This document shows, piece after piece, positions 62,161 through 64,000 of a stretch of DNA of 64,000 nt. Both the position numbers and the translations under genes were made by a program. Each line of letters begins with the position of its first letter. Positions within the stretch are counted from its first letter, which is position 1. Under the pieces are notes generated by a model, which was not told where the DNA came from, did no database searches, and was given only the letters and a program-made list of their open reading frames with translations. Source of the DNA: Rhynochetos jubatus (lineage: Eukaryota; Chordata; Aves; Eurypygiformes; Rhynochetidae); contig CM050651.1 of the NCBI GenBank assembly GCA_027574665.1, forward strand, positions 8,247,501 to 8,311,500, in the 5' to 3' direction.

Positions 62161-64000
62161 CACTGCAGTCCATAAAGCCATCTGACTATAAAAAAAGTTT
62201 GTCTTTTGCCCACTCTAATTAGACAGTCAAAAATAGAAATATTGGAGCAGGGCACATCCAATTAAGTTTGCCATTCACCAAGCTTGAGGCTTTCTTACAG
62301 AGACTTCTACCGTAATCATAAGGAGATGGAAAAAGAAAGCAGTCATTACCAATGATCAGGGAATTTGGTTTTCTTGATGTGAACCACTGGTGTGGTAGAT
62401 CTGAGGGGCAGCAGTACTTAGTGGCTTTTTCTTAGACAGTTCTTGTAGTGAAGAGTGTAATGATGGCCTTCTATCGGCATCAAAGAATGATGGTGCTACT
62501 ACTGAAATGGCTTTGAAAACTTCACATATCAGCATCCTCACATTCAATAAGCTCTGTGTGATTATTGGGTTGGAAGGAAAGACTTAATTTTGATCGTCTC
62601 CATAGAAGAAGGGTCTGGAGCCTTGGAAAAGGTCAGAAGCCTTCCAGGATTTGGTAACCTTACTGGCAGAGAAGGCATAGGATGCCTTGGTTTATTGCCA
62701 CCCAATGGAAAAGATAACAGATTTATTTGTTTCATCAAGTTTTGCTTTTCTCTTCTGAAGCTGGAGCATTCTCAAGCTGCTTCTCCTGAGGTATCTTGTA
62801 CAGGACACTGGAAAAGCACATTTCAGGAGTGAGTGTTTCAGAGGAGACCATCTCTGGCAGCAGCACCACGTCATGCTCCTGGGCTTGGGTTTTGTGGTTG
62901 CATAGATAGGAGACAGGAAGGGTTTACCAAATGCCCTCCAGAGTTCCCTTCCAGCCTAAATTATTCTGTGGTATTTCTGTAAGACCTTGACCTGAGGAAG
63001 GATTGCTTGGAGATGGAGCTTCATAAATCATCTGTGCATTCCTGTAAGGTCTCTTTGCCCCGTCCATGTCCTGGAGCTCACTCAGCGCCACCTTAAGTGA
63101 GCAAGTGTCACTTTCTGAATAGTACTCGCTCATGCCAGACAGCTGTCATTCCCCAGGGAAACGGTGGCTTACTGAGCAGTACAATTCTGTCCTCATCTTT
63201 AAAGAAAGCATGAAAACTGGTGCAATATATGTGTGAGTGAATGAAATGTAGCCTGTAAGACTGGCTGACATTTGTTTTCTAGAAAGTGTCAGGGAATTTT
63301 GGAAGACAACATGTCGCTGAGGGATTAATTGTCAGACAGAGGAAAAAAAGGAATTCTGAGACCGGTATACGCGTGTACTGTTAAAAATTTACCTGAAGTA
63401 ACCTTTATAAGCTCTAAGAGTATACAATTTATCAGTGCTTGTTTGCCAAAGGAAACTGTTGAATTGGTAAATTATTAAGGTAATCTGTATCTACAAAAAT
63501 AGTTCACCAGTTCACAAAGAAGAATATATCATACTAAAAGCTGGCTTGCATTTCAAACTGTGGATTAGTAACAACTGCATGCATGCTGTCACATAATTTA
63601 GATTCCAGCCATGAAGTCTCTGAATTGTGAGCTGGAAACTACAATAATGTATTTCATAAATACCGCTATTGTTTTTGCTGGCATCATGTTGCACGTAGCA
63701 GTTGTAAGAGCGCTCTGCAACGTTTAGCAATCTTAAAGGCCAGGAAACAGTCTGAAAATCTTCTTTGCATTAGTTGGGGAACTGAAGATTTGTTCCGAAT
63801 TGAACTAAAATGCACAGATCAAATTGCTCAAAAGGAAAGTGTACATCAGTGGTTTTGAAGTTTTCCCTGATTTGAAACTCTTATTTATATAGGAATAGTT
63901 TATTAAAACAAATTGGTCTTAAGATTGAATATTTATACAAATATTAGGCTGTAGTTTTCCTCTCCAAAGGAACATTTGCAGATGTTGGCTATTTAGTGTC

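Larger units (their letters stand above)
42900..64000. other. Intergenic region downstream of ANKRD50
   Basis: No open frame here shows recognisable homology and no exon series can be built. The sequence is largely AT-rich with homopolymers and small GC-richer islands at about 50.4-50.95, 54.8-55.02 and 60.5-61.3 kb. In other vertebrates ANKRD50 is followed by a gene desert toward SPRY1, with FAT4 on the other side, so a gene-free tract is expected. Smaller items inside are listed separately. Confidence 0.6.

Noticed and set aside
1-64000. tRNA, rRNA, CRISPR array, operon or intact endogenous retrovirus
   Set aside because: No B-box/GTTCRANNCC context with a cloverleaf, no regularly spaced repeats, no primer-binding site or polymerase motifs were seen; the DNA is plainly vertebrate nuclear sequence.

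Overview
The window is vertebrate nuclear DNA, most likely from a bird. It holds one protein-coding gene I can recognise, ANKRD50 (ankyrin repeat domain 50), complete on the + strand. The avian call rests on CR1 LINE 3' ends (positions 1-46, 9548-9930, 17335-17590, 25500-25672), on the absence of Alu, L1 or B1-like sequence, and on a translated product very close to mammalian ANKRD50. Species cannot be fixed from the sequence.

Layout. Positions 1-46 are the tail of a CR1 copy cut by the window edge. About 60-1580 is a CpG island with three GGGGGCGTGG boxes and a good splice donor at 857/858, which is the promoter and non-coding first exon of ANKRD50. The second exon carries a uORF-rich 5' UTR and the start codon (CDS 2621-3099). 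A 22 kb intron follows, then a short exon (25212-25441), an 8.6 kb intron, and a very large terminal exon (CDS 34041-37585) holding the whole ankyrin array and the Ser-rich tail. Joined, the three coding pieces give 4254 nt, or 1417 residues plus stop, with all junctions in phase. The 3' UTR probably runs to a poly(A) signal near 42866, with earlier candidate signals. From about 42.9 kb to 64 kb I see no convincing gene. It is AT-rich intergenic DNA with small CpG-dense patches and stretches whose composition resembles conserved non-coding elements, as expected of the gene desert between ANKRD50 and SPRY1 known in other vertebrates.

Function. ANKRD50 is a P-loop (STAND/NACHT-like) and ankyrin-repeat scaffold reported with SNX27, retromer and the WASH complex in endosome-to-plasma-membrane recycling. 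The sequence shows a Walker A motif in the first coding exon, a Walker B-like motif in the second, and a C-terminal ETPL that fits a class I PDZ ligand.

I found no prokaryote-style system, CRISPR array, rRNA, convincing tRNA or intact retroelement. The best second-look items are the uORF-packed leader (one uORF stops one base before the main start), an intronic patch with near-expected CpG frequency (18.5-18.9 kb), two unrecognised minus-strand open frames (17.8-18.2 kb and 46.6-47.1 kb), CpG-dense patches in the gene desert, and several perfect inverted repeats.
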